This document shows, one piece after another, positions 27,873-38,220 of a stretch of 64,000 nt of DNA. The first letter of the stretch is position 1. Every line of letters starts with the position of its first letter. The stretch spans positions 248,001-312,000 of the forward strand of contig JACKEY010000006.1 in the NCBI GenBank assembly GCA_020632755.1, read 5' to 3'. Source of the stretch: Alphaproteobacteria bacterium (GTDB lineage Bacteria > Myxococcota_A > UBA796 > UBA2385). The notes under the pieces are model-generated. The model was not told where the DNA came from. It ran no database searches and saw only the letters and a program-made list of their open reading frames with translations. The position numbers were made by a program, and so were the translations under genes.

Positions 27873-29600
27873 GTGGTGCTGCTCGCCGTCGCGGTCATGG
27901 GCCTGCCCGTGGCGACGGATCCGACCGGGCGCGGGCTGGGCCTGCCGACCGGCGAAGGCACCAGCCACCTGTGGGGGCTCGTGACGACGGCGCGCGGGCT
28001 GTGGCGGCATGGCCCCTACCTGCGGGTGACCGACGGCGCGGGGGTGCCCGACGGGGTGCGGCTGGACCTGGTGGACCCGGCCCACCTGCTGCTGGTCGCA
28101 CCCGGGACCTGGCTGGGCGGCGTCGCCGGGGCGACCCTGGCCTGGAACCTGCTGCCCCTGCTGCACCTGGCGCTCGCGGCCTGGGGCGCGGACCGGCTGG
28201 CGGGGCGGCTGGGCGCCGATGGGGCGGGGCGGCTGCTGGCGGTCGCGGGCACCGTGGCGACGCCCTACCTGTGGGCCGGCCTGCCACTGGGTCGCAGCGA
28301 GCTGCTGGGCCTGCTGCTGGTGCCGCTGCTGCTGTCGCTGGTCGCCGACCTGGTGACGGCGGTCCGGCCCGCGAAGGCCGCGGTCGCGCTGACCGCCGGG
28401 CTGCTGCTGCTGGTCCACCACGGCTGGCAGGCCCTGCTGCTGTCGACGCTGGCGCTGGTGCCCGGCACCCTGTTGCTCTGTCGGGATCGGCGCCTGCTGC
28501 GGGTGACCGCTGCGGTGGCCCCGGCGGTACTGCTCGCCCTGCCGATGCTGTGGGTGCAGCTGGACACGGCCCCGTGGTGGGCCGAGCGGGTGGGGGGACT
28601 GGCCACCCTGGGCGCGGAGCCGCCGCGCACCGACCTGCTGGCCGCAGCACGGCTCACCGGCCTGCGGCCCGCGCCGGACGCCTTCGCGCCGGCCTACCCG
28701 GGGGTGGTGGCGCTGCTGGGTGCGCTCCTGGCGCTGGCCGACCGGCGGGCCCGGCCGTGGGCCCTGCTCGGGCTGGCGCTGTCGGCCTGTGCCCTGGGCG
28801 TGGCGGCCCAGGTGGGCGGCACGACGCTGCCGCTGCCGGCGCGGCTGCTGGCGGTGGTCCCGGTGCTCGGCGGGCTGACGGACTGGTCGCGCCTGACCCT
28901 GGTGGCCGGCCCGCTGCTGGCGGTGGCGGCGGGGGTCGGGCTGGCGACGCGGCCGCGGCCGCTGCTGCTGGCGCTGGGGGCCCTGATGCTGGTGGACGGC
29001 GCGAGCTTCCGCGCCCAGGGACCGGGGGCCTTCGACACGCGCCTGCCGGACGACGTCGCGGCGACCTTCGCGGCCCTGCCGGACGGGGCGGTGCTGGAGC
29101 TCCCGCTGTCCGGGCCCGAGACCCGCGACGACCAGCTCCGCTCGGACCGGGCGCTGCTGTGGGCGCTGCAGCACGGGCACCCGGTCGCCGCCGCCCCGTC
29201 CCCGCAGGCACCGGCGGCCCGGACCTTCAGCGTGCTCAGCCGCCTGCACGAAGGCGGGATGCAGCGGCCCAGCGGCGGAGGAGGCGGAGCTGGAGGGGGA
29301 GGGGAGGACGACTGCCTGTCGACCGAGGCCGGCCGGCTGCATGCGCGCGGCTTCCGCAGCGTGGTCCTGTGGCGGGAGGAGGACGCGGCCGGGCGCAGGC
29401 AGGAGCGGTTCGTCACCGAGGCGCTGGGCGCACCGGCGGGCTCCTCGGCCGACCGGGCCTGGTGGACGCTGTCCCCGGGCGACCAGGGGTCTTCCCGCTG
29501 CCTGATGCCCGCGGGCGCCGGACCGCCGCCGGCGCGCCCGCCCGGGACGCCGCCCCCGGGGGGCCGAAAGGGCCCGCGGCCGGCGCCTCCTCCGGGTTAG
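27873..29600 (+). CDS. Polytopic membrane protein, YfhO/glycosyltransferase-C-like
   Basis: 575 aa from GTG 27873; the frame is open back to 27840 with no standard start. About ten hydrophobic helices occupy residues 1-395 (for example HLLLVAPGTWLGGVAGATLA). The C-terminal part includes VLELPLSGPETRD and ALLWALQHGHPVAAA, echoing the VLdLPL...QT.HGkPi signature of YfhO-like and related lipid-linked sugar transferases in the GT-C fold. Gly/Pro-rich low complexity lies near 465-480 and at the extreme C-terminus. A role in envelope polysaccharide or lipid glycosylation is possible; catalytic residues were not identified. Confidence 0.65.
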   Translation: MVLLAVAVMGLPVATDPTGRGLGLPTGEGTSHLWGLVTTARGLWRHGPYLRVTDGAGVPDGVRLDLVDPAHLLLVAPGTWLGGVAGATLAWNLLPLLHLALAAWGADRLAGRLGADGAGRLLAVAGTVATPYLWAGLPLGRSELLGLLLVPLLLSLVADLVTAVRPAKAAVALTAGLLLLVHHGWQALLLSTLALVPGTLLLCRDRRLLRVTAAVAPAVLLALPMLWVQLDTAPWWAERVGGLATLGAEPPRTDLLAAARLTGLRPAPDAFAPAYPGVVALLGALLALADRRARPWALLGLALSACALGVAAQVGGTTLPLPARLLAVVPVLGGLTDWSRLTLVAGPLLAVAAGVGLATRPRPLLLALGALMLVDGASFRAQGPGAFDTRLPDDVAATFAALPDGAVLELPLSGPETRDDQLRSDRALLWALQHGHPVAAAPSPQAPAARTFSVLSRLHEGGMQRPSGGGGGAGGGGEDDCLSTEAGRLHARGFRSVVLWREEDAAGRRQERFVTEALGAPAGSSADRAWWTLSPGDQGSSRCLMPAGAGPPPARPPGTPPPGGRKGPRPAPPPG

Positions 29601-29648
29601 CTCTGCCGCCTGCGCCGCCCACTGGGACGGCCCCTGTCCGGAGCGTCC

Positions 29649-32234
29649 ATGTCCGCCCATCGCACCCACCGCAGCGCCCTCCTCCGCCACGACCTGGACC
29701 AGCCGGCCCCGGGCTTCGCCAGCCCCTCGGCCAGCACCTGGTACGCCCCCGACCTGCCGCTCGAGCCCGTGCACCTGGTCGTGCGCGCCGACCTGGATCT
29801 CGACGCCCACAGCCTGGACGGCGAGGTCACCGTCGTGGCCCGCGCGACCCGCGACGACGCCCGCACCCTGGTGCTCGACGCCGTCGAGCTGCACGACGTG
29901 GACGTCGACGCCGAGGTCCCGCTCCAGTGGCGCTACGACGGCAGCAAGCTGCACCTGACCTGGCAGGACGGCGCCGCCCGCGGCGAAGAGCGCGCCGTGA
30001 CCGTGCGCTACCGGGTCGTCGAGCCCCGCACCGGCCTGTTCTTCGGCGGGCCGAGCGCACACGCCCCGCAGGGCGGCCGCTGGGCGGCCACCGACCACGA
30101 GACCGAGCGGGCCCGCTACTGGCTGCCCTGCGTCGACCACCCCGCCGTGCGCTGCACCCTGGACGTGCACCTGACCGCCGCCGCCGGCCTGACCCTGCTG
30201 GGCCCCGGCGCGCTCCAGGGCGAGACCACCGCCGGCGGCCGGACCACCGCCCACTGGAAGCTCGACTTCCCGTGCCCCAGCTACCTGCTGACCTTCTGCG
30301 TCGGCGAGCTGGTCCGCGCCGACGGCCCCGACCACCAGGGCAAGCCCGTCGCGGCCTTCGCCCCGGCCCCGCACACCGCCGAAGACCTGGCCCGCAGCTT
30401 CGGCCGCACCACCGAATTCCTGGACTGGATGACCGGCCGGCTGGCCCGCCCGCTGCCCTGGCCCAAGTACTTCCAGTACGCCCTGCCGGGCTTCGGCGGC
30501 GCGATGGAGAACATCAGCCTGGTGTCGTGGGACGACGCGTGGGTGATGAACGCCCACGTGCACCCCGAGATGGGCTGGCTCACCGACCTCATCAACGTGC
30601 ACGAGATGGCCCACACCTGGTTCGGCGACGCGGTGGTCTGCCGGGACTTCGCCCACAGCTGGCTGAAGGAGAGCTGGGCCACCTACATCGAGACCGTCTG
30701 GATCCAGGAGAACTGGAGCGCGGACGACGGCGCCGCCTGGCTGCACGCCGAGTGGCGGCAGTACCACCAGGAGACGAAGCGCTACAAGCGGCCGATCCGC
30801 ACCCGCCGCTTCGACAGCTCCTGGGACCTGTTCGACGGCCACCTGTACCCGGGTGGCGCGGTCCGCCTGCACCTGCTGCGGCACACCGTCGGCGACGCCG
30901 CCTTCTGGCGCGGCGTCACCGCCTACCTCGAGCGTTTCCACGGCAAGGTCGCCGAGACCGACGACTTCCGCCGCGTGATGGAAGAGCACAGCGGCCAGAG
31001 CCTGGGCCGGTTCTTCGACCAGTGGTTCGGCAGCCCCGGCCACCCCGAGCTCGAGGTGACGACCGCCTGGGACGCCGAGCGCGGCGTGCTGACGGTCACG
31101 GCCGTCCAGGCCCAGGTCGATGCCGACGCAGACAAGGCCGCCAAGGCCGGCATCCCCTGCTTCCACGTCGACGTTCCGCTGGCCATCGAGACCGACGGCG
31201 GCTGGACCCGCGCGGTGCTGCCCCTGCGGGACCGCCGGGCCGTGGTCACCGTGGCCCTGGACGGCGCCCCCCTGCAGGTCGTCGTCGACCCCGACACCGT
31301 GGTCCCCCACGCCCTGTCGAAGTTCGACCCGGGCGACGACATGCTGGTGCGCAGCATGACGGCCTGCCCCCACGTGCGGGGCCGTCTGCGCGCCGCCGAG
31401 CTCGCCTGCCAGCTGGGCCGGCCGGCGCTGATCCGCGGCGTCGGCGCCCTGTACCGGGCCGAGTCGCTGTGGATCGTGCGGATGCTGGTGGCCCAGTACC
31501 TGGGCGACAGCAAGTCGCCCCAGGCGGCGGTCCTGCTGTCCGAGCTGCTGCTCGAAGAATCCGACCCCAAGGTCATGCGCTACCTGGCCGCGTCCTGCGG
31601 CCGGCACCGGCACCCCACGGTGGCCCAGGCCCTGCGCCGCTGGCTGCAGGGCGACGACCTGCCCGACGCCGCCCTCGGCACCGCCCTGGCCAGCCTGGGC
31701 GCCCAGCGTGGCGAAGAGCAGATCGCCGTGATCGCGCCCTTCCTGGACGTGGACTCGGCCATCGACCGGGTCCGCAGCGGCGCGGTCGCCGGGCTCGGGG
31801 CCACCCGGGCCGACGACGCCCTGCCGCTCATCGAAGCGCGCCTGCCCGCCGACGCCGGCCACGTCTACCTGCGCGGCGCCGCCGCCGCGGCCCTGGCCGA
31901 CGCCGTGGCCTGGGCCGACAAGGGCCAGCGCGCCCGGGTCGCCGAGCAGCTGACCGACCTGACCGGCGACGACGCCTACCGCGTGCGCATCGCCGCCGGC
32001 CGCGCCCTGGCCTCCCTCGGGGACGCCGAGCACGCCGGGGTCGTCGAGGCCGTCGCCGACAGCCTGGCCGGTCAGGACCGGCCTGCCTTCCGCCGGCTGG
32101 CCGCGGGCCTGCGCGGCGGCGGCAGCGACGGCAAGGCCCTCGAAGAGCTGACCGACCTCGTCCGCCAGCTGCGCGAGCGGGTCGACGACCTCGAAGCGAA
32201 GCTCGACGGCGCCCTGCACTCCGACGACGCCTGA
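29649..32234 (+). CDS. M1 family zinc aminopeptidase (PepN/APM1-like) with HEAT-like repeats
   Basis: 861 aa. GAMEN exopeptidase motif at about 285-289 (GGAMENISL). Zinc site HEMAH at 318-322, third ligand Glu341 in KESWA, spaced 18 residues from the second His as in all M1 enzymes. Residues 20-200 are the N-terminal beta domain. After about 560 there is an alpha-helical region with HEAT-like repeats (LGATRADDALPLIEARLPAD, GRALASLGDAEHAG), then a C-terminal coiled coil (LTDLVRQLRERVDDLEAKLD). No signal peptide, so cytoplasmic. It removes N-terminal residues from peptides. The HEAT-repeat tail and coiled coil are longer than in E. coli-type enzymes of the core, and may serve oligomerisation. 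Confidence 0.92.
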   Translation: MSAHRTHRSALLRHDLDQPAPGFASPSASTWYAPDLPLEPVHLVVRADLDLDAHSLDGEVTVVARATRDDARTLVLDAVELHDVDVDAEVPLQWRYDGSKLHLTWQDGAARGEERAVTVRYRVVEPRTGLFFGGPSAHAPQGGRWAATDHETERARYWLPCVDHPAVRCTLDVHLTAAAGLTLLGPGALQGETTAGGRTTAHWKLDFPCPSYLLTFCVGELVRADGPDHQGKPVAAFAPAPHTAEDLARSFGRTTEFLDWMTGRLARPLPWPKYFQYALPGFGGAMENISLVSWDDAWVMNAHVHPEMGWLTDLINVHEMAHTWFGDAVVCRDFAHSWLKESWATYIETVWIQENWSADDGAAWLHAEWRQYHQETKRYKRPIRTRRFDSSWDLFDGHLYPGGAVRLHLLRHTVGDAAFWRGVTAYLERFHGKVAETDDFRRVMEEHSGQSLGRFFDQWFGSPGHPELEVTTAWDAERGVLTVTAVQAQVDADADKAAKAGIPCFHVDVPLAIETDGGWTRAVLPLRDRRAVVTVALDGAPLQVVVDPDTVVPHALSKFDPGDDMLVRSMTACPHVRGRLRAAELACQLGRPALIRGVGALYRAESLWIVRMLVAQYLGDSKSPQAAVLLSELLLEESDPKVMRYLAASCGRHRHPTVAQALRRWLQGDDLPDAALGTALASLGAQRGEEQIAVIAPFLDVDSAIDRVRSGAVAGLGATRADDALPLIEARLPADAGHVYLRGAAAAALADAVAWADKGQRARVAEQLTDLTGDDAYRVRIAAGRALASLGDAEHAGVVEAVADSLAGQDRPAFRRLAAGLRGGGSDGKALEELTDLVRQLRERVDDLEAKLDGALHSDDA

Positions 32235-32275
32235 GCCCCTCCTCCTCCTCCTCCTCCTCTCCCCCCGGAGCGCCC

Positions 32276-32740
32276 GTGTCCGAGACCTGGAACAGCTGCA
32301 GCATGTGCAAGAAGCCGATCGCCTACGGCGCGCTCTACTGGACCTGCAGCGTCTCGACCTGCAACCGGGCCCGGACGCAGCTGCTGTTCTGCTCGCCCAC
32401 CTGCTGGGACGCGCACAACGCCGACGCCAACCACCGCGAAGCGTGGGCCGTCGAGAGCTGCGCCCCGCGCACCCGGGAACACGCCGAGCGCCTGGCGGCC
32501 CGCCAGCAGCGCAAGGTCGACCAGATCGAGGCCGAAGAAGACGCGCTGAACGAAGACGACATCCTGATCGTCGCCAGCCGGCTCAAGGACTACATCCGCC
32601 GAAAGAGCGGCATGAACACGTCGACCAAGGCGCTGGGGCCCCTGTCCGACATCGTCCGGGCCTTCGCCGACCAGGCCATCGAGAGCGCCGAGCGCCACGG
32701 CCGCAAGACGGTGCTCGATCGGGACGTGCCGAAGTACTGA
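32276..32740 (+). CDS. Zinc-finger/histone-fold protein
   Basis: 154 aa from GTG 32276 behind a GGAG. Residues 8-53 have Cys8-x2-Cys11, Cys24, Cys29, Cys39-x3-Cys43, His47 and His53, spacing reminiscent of MYND/HIT-type double zinc fingers. Residues 92-152 resemble a single histone fold: ILIVASRLKDYIRRKSGMNT, LSDIVRAFADQAIESAERHG, then GRKTVLDRDV, the last block matching the GRKTVxxxDV end of archaeal and bacterial histones. A charged helix (about 62-88) links the two. The probable role is DNA binding or nucleoid organisation; no experimental family is known to me. No operon partner beyond the upstream aminopeptidase (41 bases). Confidence 0.7.
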   Translation: MSETWNSCSMCKKPIAYGALYWTCSVSTCNRARTQLLFCSPTCWDAHNADANHREAWAVESCAPRTREHAERLAARQQRKVDQIEAEEDALNEDDILIVASRLKDYIRRKSGMNTSTKALGPLSDIVRAFADQAIESAERHGRKTVLDRDVPKY

Positions 32741-32753
32741 CGGTGCGGCCCGG

Positions 32754-33767
32754 TCAGAGCCGGGCGGCGACGAAGTCCGCCAGCGCCTGGTTCTGGGCGG
32801 GGGAGGGGTGGCGATCCGGCTGCCAGGCATCGCCGCTCCGCTCGGCATCGCGCTGGGCGTCCAGCGCGTCCCACACCGCCAGGCCCGCGGCGCCGGCGGC
32901 GGCGTGCACCGCGGCGGCCCGCCAGGTGGGCCGCGACAGCTCCTCCTGCCGGTGGAGCAGGAGGACGGTGCAGTCCAGGCCGCGCTCGGTGCAGTGCCCG
33001 GCGGCCAGACCCAGCAGGGCATCGGCCAGGGCGCGCTTCTCGTCGACGCGGCACTCGGGGTGGTCCAGGCCGTCGCGGCGGGCGCCTGCGTTGCGGGCGC
33101 TGCGCTGCAGCCGGGAGAGGAGGAAGGAGGGCGTGTCGAAACCCTCGGTTCCGGCGTCCGGGTCCGGCGGCAGCCAGCGGGGCCCGTCGGGCGCCAGGAG
33201 GAGGCGTGGCTTGGGGGCGTCCCGCAGCCCGAAGATCGTGCGGTCCAGGTCCGAGGTCAGGACACCGATGACGGCCACGTCGCCGGGCTCGGCGACGGTG
33301 CGGGGGTCCATGAGCCGCAGCACCGTCTGGTCCAGGCCGTAGCCACCGACCGCCAGGTTGCGGACGCGGCGGTCGGGGACCTGCGCCTGCAGCCGATCGG
33401 CCACGCGGGTGCCCGGCGCGGTCGTGCTCTGCACGAAGCTGTCGCCCAGCAGCAGCACCCGCGGGCCTTCGTCGGGACCGGGGGGCTCGGTGGGCCACTC
33501 GCCCTCGGCGCCCAGGTTCGACGGCAGCCAGCCCAGGACAGCGTCCGGGTCGCCACCCCGGGGCGGGTACAGCGTCCACAGCCGGGTCTGGCGCAGCATG
33601 CGCCAGTGGTCCTGCTCGCACAGCGGGTCGAAGGTCGTGGCCGGATCGCTCAGCGCCTGCACGGGCAGGACGGGACCGATCCGCAGCAGGGCCTCGGCCA
33701 GCAGCAGCGGGGGCAGGAAGGCCGCGGCGAACAGCCCGAGGCGCGCCGCGAGCCGGCGCCGGCTCAC
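32754..33767 (-). CDS. SGNH/GDSL-type hydrolase-like membrane-anchored protein
   Basis: 337 aa from GTG 33767, chosen because GTGA overlaps the upstream stop (33764-33767). One N-terminal membrane helix (about 6-26, RLGLFAAAFLPPLLLAEALL). The SGNH blocks are present: RVLLLGDSFVQS (about 100, nucleophile Ser), NLAVGGYGLDQT (about 135, oxyanion Gly) and a C-terminal PDRHPSPAQN block (Asp/His). Such proteins act as esterases or O-acetyl-modifying enzymes of cell-wall or polysaccharide substrates, outside the cytoplasm. It is the last gene of an operon with a propeller lipoprotein and a FadL porin. Confidence 0.75.
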   Translation of the reverse strand: MSRRRLAARLGLFAAAFLPPLLLAEALLRIGPVLPVQALSDPATTFDPLCEQDHWRMLRQTRLWTLYPPRGGDPDAVLGWLPSNLGAEGEWPTEPPGPDEGPRVLLLGDSFVQSTTAPGTRVADRLQAQVPDRRVRNLAVGGYGLDQTVLRLMDPRTVAEPGDVAVIGVLTSDLDRTIFGLRDAPKPRLLLAPDGPRWLPPDPDAGTEGFDTPSFLLSRLQRSARNAGARRDGLDHPECRVDEKRALADALLGLAAGHCTERGLDCTVLLLHRQEELSRPTWRAAAVHAAAGAAGLAVWDALDAQRDAERSGDAWQPDRHPSPAQNQALADFVAARL

Positions 33768-34717
33768 CACGCCGAGGGTCCGTCCAGGACGGGGCCGCCC
33801 CGCCGGCCGACGGGCACCACGACCACGTCGCTGCCGTAGAGCGAGGTGATCACCATGCTGCACGGGTCGAAGTCCCCGCCCGTGCCGAAGGCCATGCTGG
33901 CGGGGGTCGAGAGCCCGTCGACGGTGTCGGTGCGCTCGCCGGTGGCGGGATCGATGCGCGCGAGCTCGCCGAGCAGGTTCAGGGCCACCCAGACGCCGCC
34001 GTCGGCGTCGACCACGACCCCGTCGGGGGTGCTGCCACTGTCGAAGGTGTGGATCGCGGCCGGGGCTCCCGGGCTGCCGCCGGCCGACAGCGGGATGGCC
34101 CACAGGGCCGGGTCCGCCGTGAAGGTGCTGACGGTGTACAGGGTCTGCTGGTCGGGGGACAGGGCCATGCCGTTGGGGCTGGGCACGCCGTCGATCCAGG
34201 TCGTGACGACGCCGGCGGCGTCGACCGCGTAGATGACCTCGCCGGTGTCGTCGCTGACCAGCACGTCGCCCCACGGCGCCGTCATCACGAAGTTGGGGTT
34301 CGGCATGCCCGCCGCGACGACCGTGGGCGCGCCGCCGGCGGCCGGAGCCCACAGCAGGCGGCCGTCGTCGCCGCTGCCGTCGAAGGTGAAGTCGCCGGGG
34401 TCGGCCACCAGCAGCCCGTCGCCTGCCGGGGCCAGGCCCAGGGCGTGCTCCCAGGTGGTGCGCTCGGTCACGGTGCCGTCGGCGTCGACCCGGTACAGCC
34501 CACTGGCGGCCGTGACGTAGGGCACGCCGCCGACGAAGGACACGCCCTCGGTGCCCTGGTCGAAGCCGGTGGCCAGGACCGTGGGCTCGAGGGAGGCGGA
34601 GGGGCAGGCCCCCGCGCCGGTGCCGGTGTCTCCGGACGCGCCGCCGCTGTCGCCGGACGGTTCGGCGCTGCAGGCGAGGAGGAGGAGGGGCAGCAGCACG
34701 AGGGGCTCCCGGATCAC
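33764..34717 (-). CDS. SMP-30/NHL-type beta-propeller lipoprotein
   Basis: 317 aa from GTG 34717 (GTGA overlap with the FadL-like stop). Lipobox LLAC (Cys16), then an Asp/Gly/Ser-rich tether. Residues 50-310 form a six-bladed propeller of the gluconolactonase/SMP-30 or NHL class: GLYRVDADGTVTERTTWEHA, GLLVADPGDFTFDGSG, VPSPNGMALSPDQQTLYTVS, GGVWVALNLLGELARIDPAT. Some relatives are lactonases; here it is lipid-anchored and operonic with a hydrophobic-substrate porin and an SGNH hydrolase, which suggests processing of an imported ester or lactone, but this is speculative. Confidence 0.78.
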   Translation of the reverse strand: MIREPLVLLPLLLLACSAEPSGDSGGASGDTGTGAGACPSASLEPTVLATGFDQGTEGVSFVGGVPYVTAASGLYRVDADGTVTERTTWEHALGLAPAGDGLLVADPGDFTFDGSGDDGRLLWAPAAGGAPTVVAAGMPNPNFVMTAPWGDVLVSDDTGEVIYAVDAAGVVTTWIDGVPSPNGMALSPDQQTLYTVSTFTADPALWAIPLSAGGSPGAPAAIHTFDSGSTPDGVVVDADGGVWVALNLLGELARIDPATGERTDTVDGLSTPASMAFGTGGDFDPCSMVITSLYGSDVVVVPVGRRGGPVLDGPSAW

Positions 34718-36201
34718 ATCTCCGACTGCTTCTGGCCGAACAGCACGCTGACGCCCAGGCTGGCCATCCAGTAGCTGGACTTCATGGTGCCGTTGCCGAC
34801 CACCTGGCCGTCCTGCACGGCGAGCGGCTCGCCGGCCAGCACGCTGCCGAAGTCGACGGGCACTTCGACCCGGCGGACCGAGCTGTTGGTAAGCTCGCGG
34901 GTCTTCAGGAAGCTGTGGATGAAGCCGGCGTCGATCTCGACGCGGTCGGCGATCCGGCCGCCGCCGCCCAGCGCGTAGCCGAACTTGGGGGCGTCCACGA
35001 GGCTGACGTTGACGGTGCCTTCGGGCACGCCGCTGGTCTCGTAGAACACGCCGGCCCGGGCCGCGGCGACCTCGGCGATGTCGTAGTCGCCGCCCAGCCG
35101 CAGGCTCCAGGCGTCCTGGTAGCCGGCGGGCAGCACCACGTCGTCGGTGATGGCCTGGTCTTCGGACAGCAGCGGGTTGTCGGGATTGTCCTGCAGCACC
35201 AGGTTGATGTCGGTGACGCGGAGCTCCTTGGTGGCCGACCAGCGCTGGTGCACGGCGGTGGCTTCGATCTCCAGCTCGGGCACGGGGCGGACCGCGACAC
35301 CCATCCGGATGATCCAGGGCATCGTCAGCAGCACCGTGACGTCGTCGTCCTGGGCGTGACCGCTGCCCAGCACGTTCAGGTTGCCGTCGCCGTCGCCCTC
35401 CAGCAGCCAGTGGTCCTCCTTCAGGTCGACGGCGATGCTGCCCTTGGCGTGCACGTTGATCGGCGGCACGGCGCTGGCGCCGATGGACAGCCACTCGACC
35501 GGCCGGGCGTGGATGCCGAAGTTTCCGTGCACGCGGGCCTTGTCCCAGACGCTGACCTGGGCGTCCAGGTTGTTGGTGGCCGGGTCGGTGTCGGCCGGGC
35601 AGCCCTGGATCTCGCCGTCGAAGGGCTCTTCGTCCTGGCAGACCATCATGGACAGCGACTTCTCGGCCCGGACCAGGGTCCAGTGCACGCCGCCGCCGAC
35701 GGTCAGCCAGCCGAAGAAGCGGTGGGCGACGCTGGGACCGCCCCAGATCTGCCAGGTGAGCGAGTCGGTCAGGGTGTACTGGGTGGAGCCGTTGGGGTCG
35801 AACTCGTTGGTGGGCGCGACGGGCGTCCACATGCCGACGGCGAAGTAGGTGTTCGGCAGCCCGAAGTGGTGCCCGAAGCCCAGCGCCGGGATGTACATCG
35901 GCGGCGCCTGCTGGGTGATCTCGGGCCAGGTCTCGGTCAGGGCCCCGGTCTCGTCGTAGTCCTTGCGGACGAAGGACACGTTCTGCTTGAAGGCGCTGAA
36001 GTTGACGTAGGCCTGCCCGCGGTCCAGGTTGATGAGCGCCGCGGGGTTGTAGTACTGGGCGGACAGGTCGTCGGCGCCGGCCACGAAGGCGCCGGCCCGG
36101 GACATCGCGCGGGTGCCGGAGTCCGTGAAGTAGAAGCCCGCGGCGTCGGCGGTCGGGGAGAAGACGGCGGCGAGCAGGGCGGTCGAGACGGCGGCGAGCA
36201 T
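34714..36201 (-). CDS. OmpP1/FadL-family outer-membrane channel
   Basis: 495 aa from ATG 36201, with signal peptide 1-20 (ending ADA). The mature protein begins GFYFTDSGTRAMSRAGAFVA, followed by DDLSAQYYNPAALINL, the diagnostic FadL N-terminal hatch. Alternating amphipathic strands continue to a Phe-rich C-terminus. FadL-type 14-strand barrels let long-chain fatty acids and other hydrophobic molecules cross the outer membrane. First gene of the minus-strand operon FadL - SMP-30 lipoprotein - SGNH hydrolase, with four-base overlaps throughout. A TATACT -10 box sits 33 bases upstream. Confidence 0.9.
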   Translation of the reverse strand: MLAAVSTALLAAVFSPTADAAGFYFTDSGTRAMSRAGAFVAGADDLSAQYYNPAALINLDRGQAYVNFSAFKQNVSFVRKDYDETGALTETWPEITQQAPPMYIPALGFGHHFGLPNTYFAVGMWTPVAPTNEFDPNGSTQYTLTDSLTWQIWGGPSVAHRFFGWLTVGGGVHWTLVRAEKSLSMMVCQDEEPFDGEIQGCPADTDPATNNLDAQVSVWDKARVHGNFGIHARPVEWLSIGASAVPPINVHAKGSIAVDLKEDHWLLEGDGDGNLNVLGSGHAQDDDVTVLLTMPWIIRMGVAVRPVPELEIEATAVHQRWSATKELRVTDINLVLQDNPDNPLLSEDQAITDDVVLPAGYQDAWSLRLGGDYDIAEVAAARAGVFYETSGVPEGTVNVSLVDAPKFGYALGGGGRIADRVEIDAGFIHSFLKTRELTNSSVRRVEVPVDFGSVLAGEPLAVQDGQVVGNGTMKSSYWMASLGVSVLFGQKQSEM

Positions 36202-36234
36202 GCGGATCCTGGGGACGGGGCAGAACGTCGCGGC

Positions 36235-36240
36235 AGTATA
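36235..36240 (-). promoter_or_regulatory. -10 box TATACT of the FadL operon
   Basis: Minus strand CCCCTATACTGC, one of very few consensus-like -10 hexamers in this GC-rich window, 33 bases before the ATG at 36201. No convincing -35. The same 12-base string occurs upstream of the SGNH gene at 49607. Confidence 0.45.
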
Positions 36241-36390
36241 GGGGCGGGCGCGGGCAGTGGGCGTGAGGGGGGCGCAAAGCCGGGGCCGCGGGCGATCCGG
36301 TCCGCGGCGGCTCCCTCCGAAGTCGGCCCGCCAGCGGTACTCTCGGTCACCGCGAGCGAGCGGCTCGCGCCAGACGACCAGGACTCCTCG

Positions 36391-38205
<1,815 letters not shown>

Positions 38206-38220
38206 GCCCGGCCGGTCCGC

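Noticed and set aside
27657..32219. Minus-strand open frame of 1520 codons
   Set aside because: It spans several well-supported plus-strand genes, including the M1 aminopeptidase, and has no recognisable domain.
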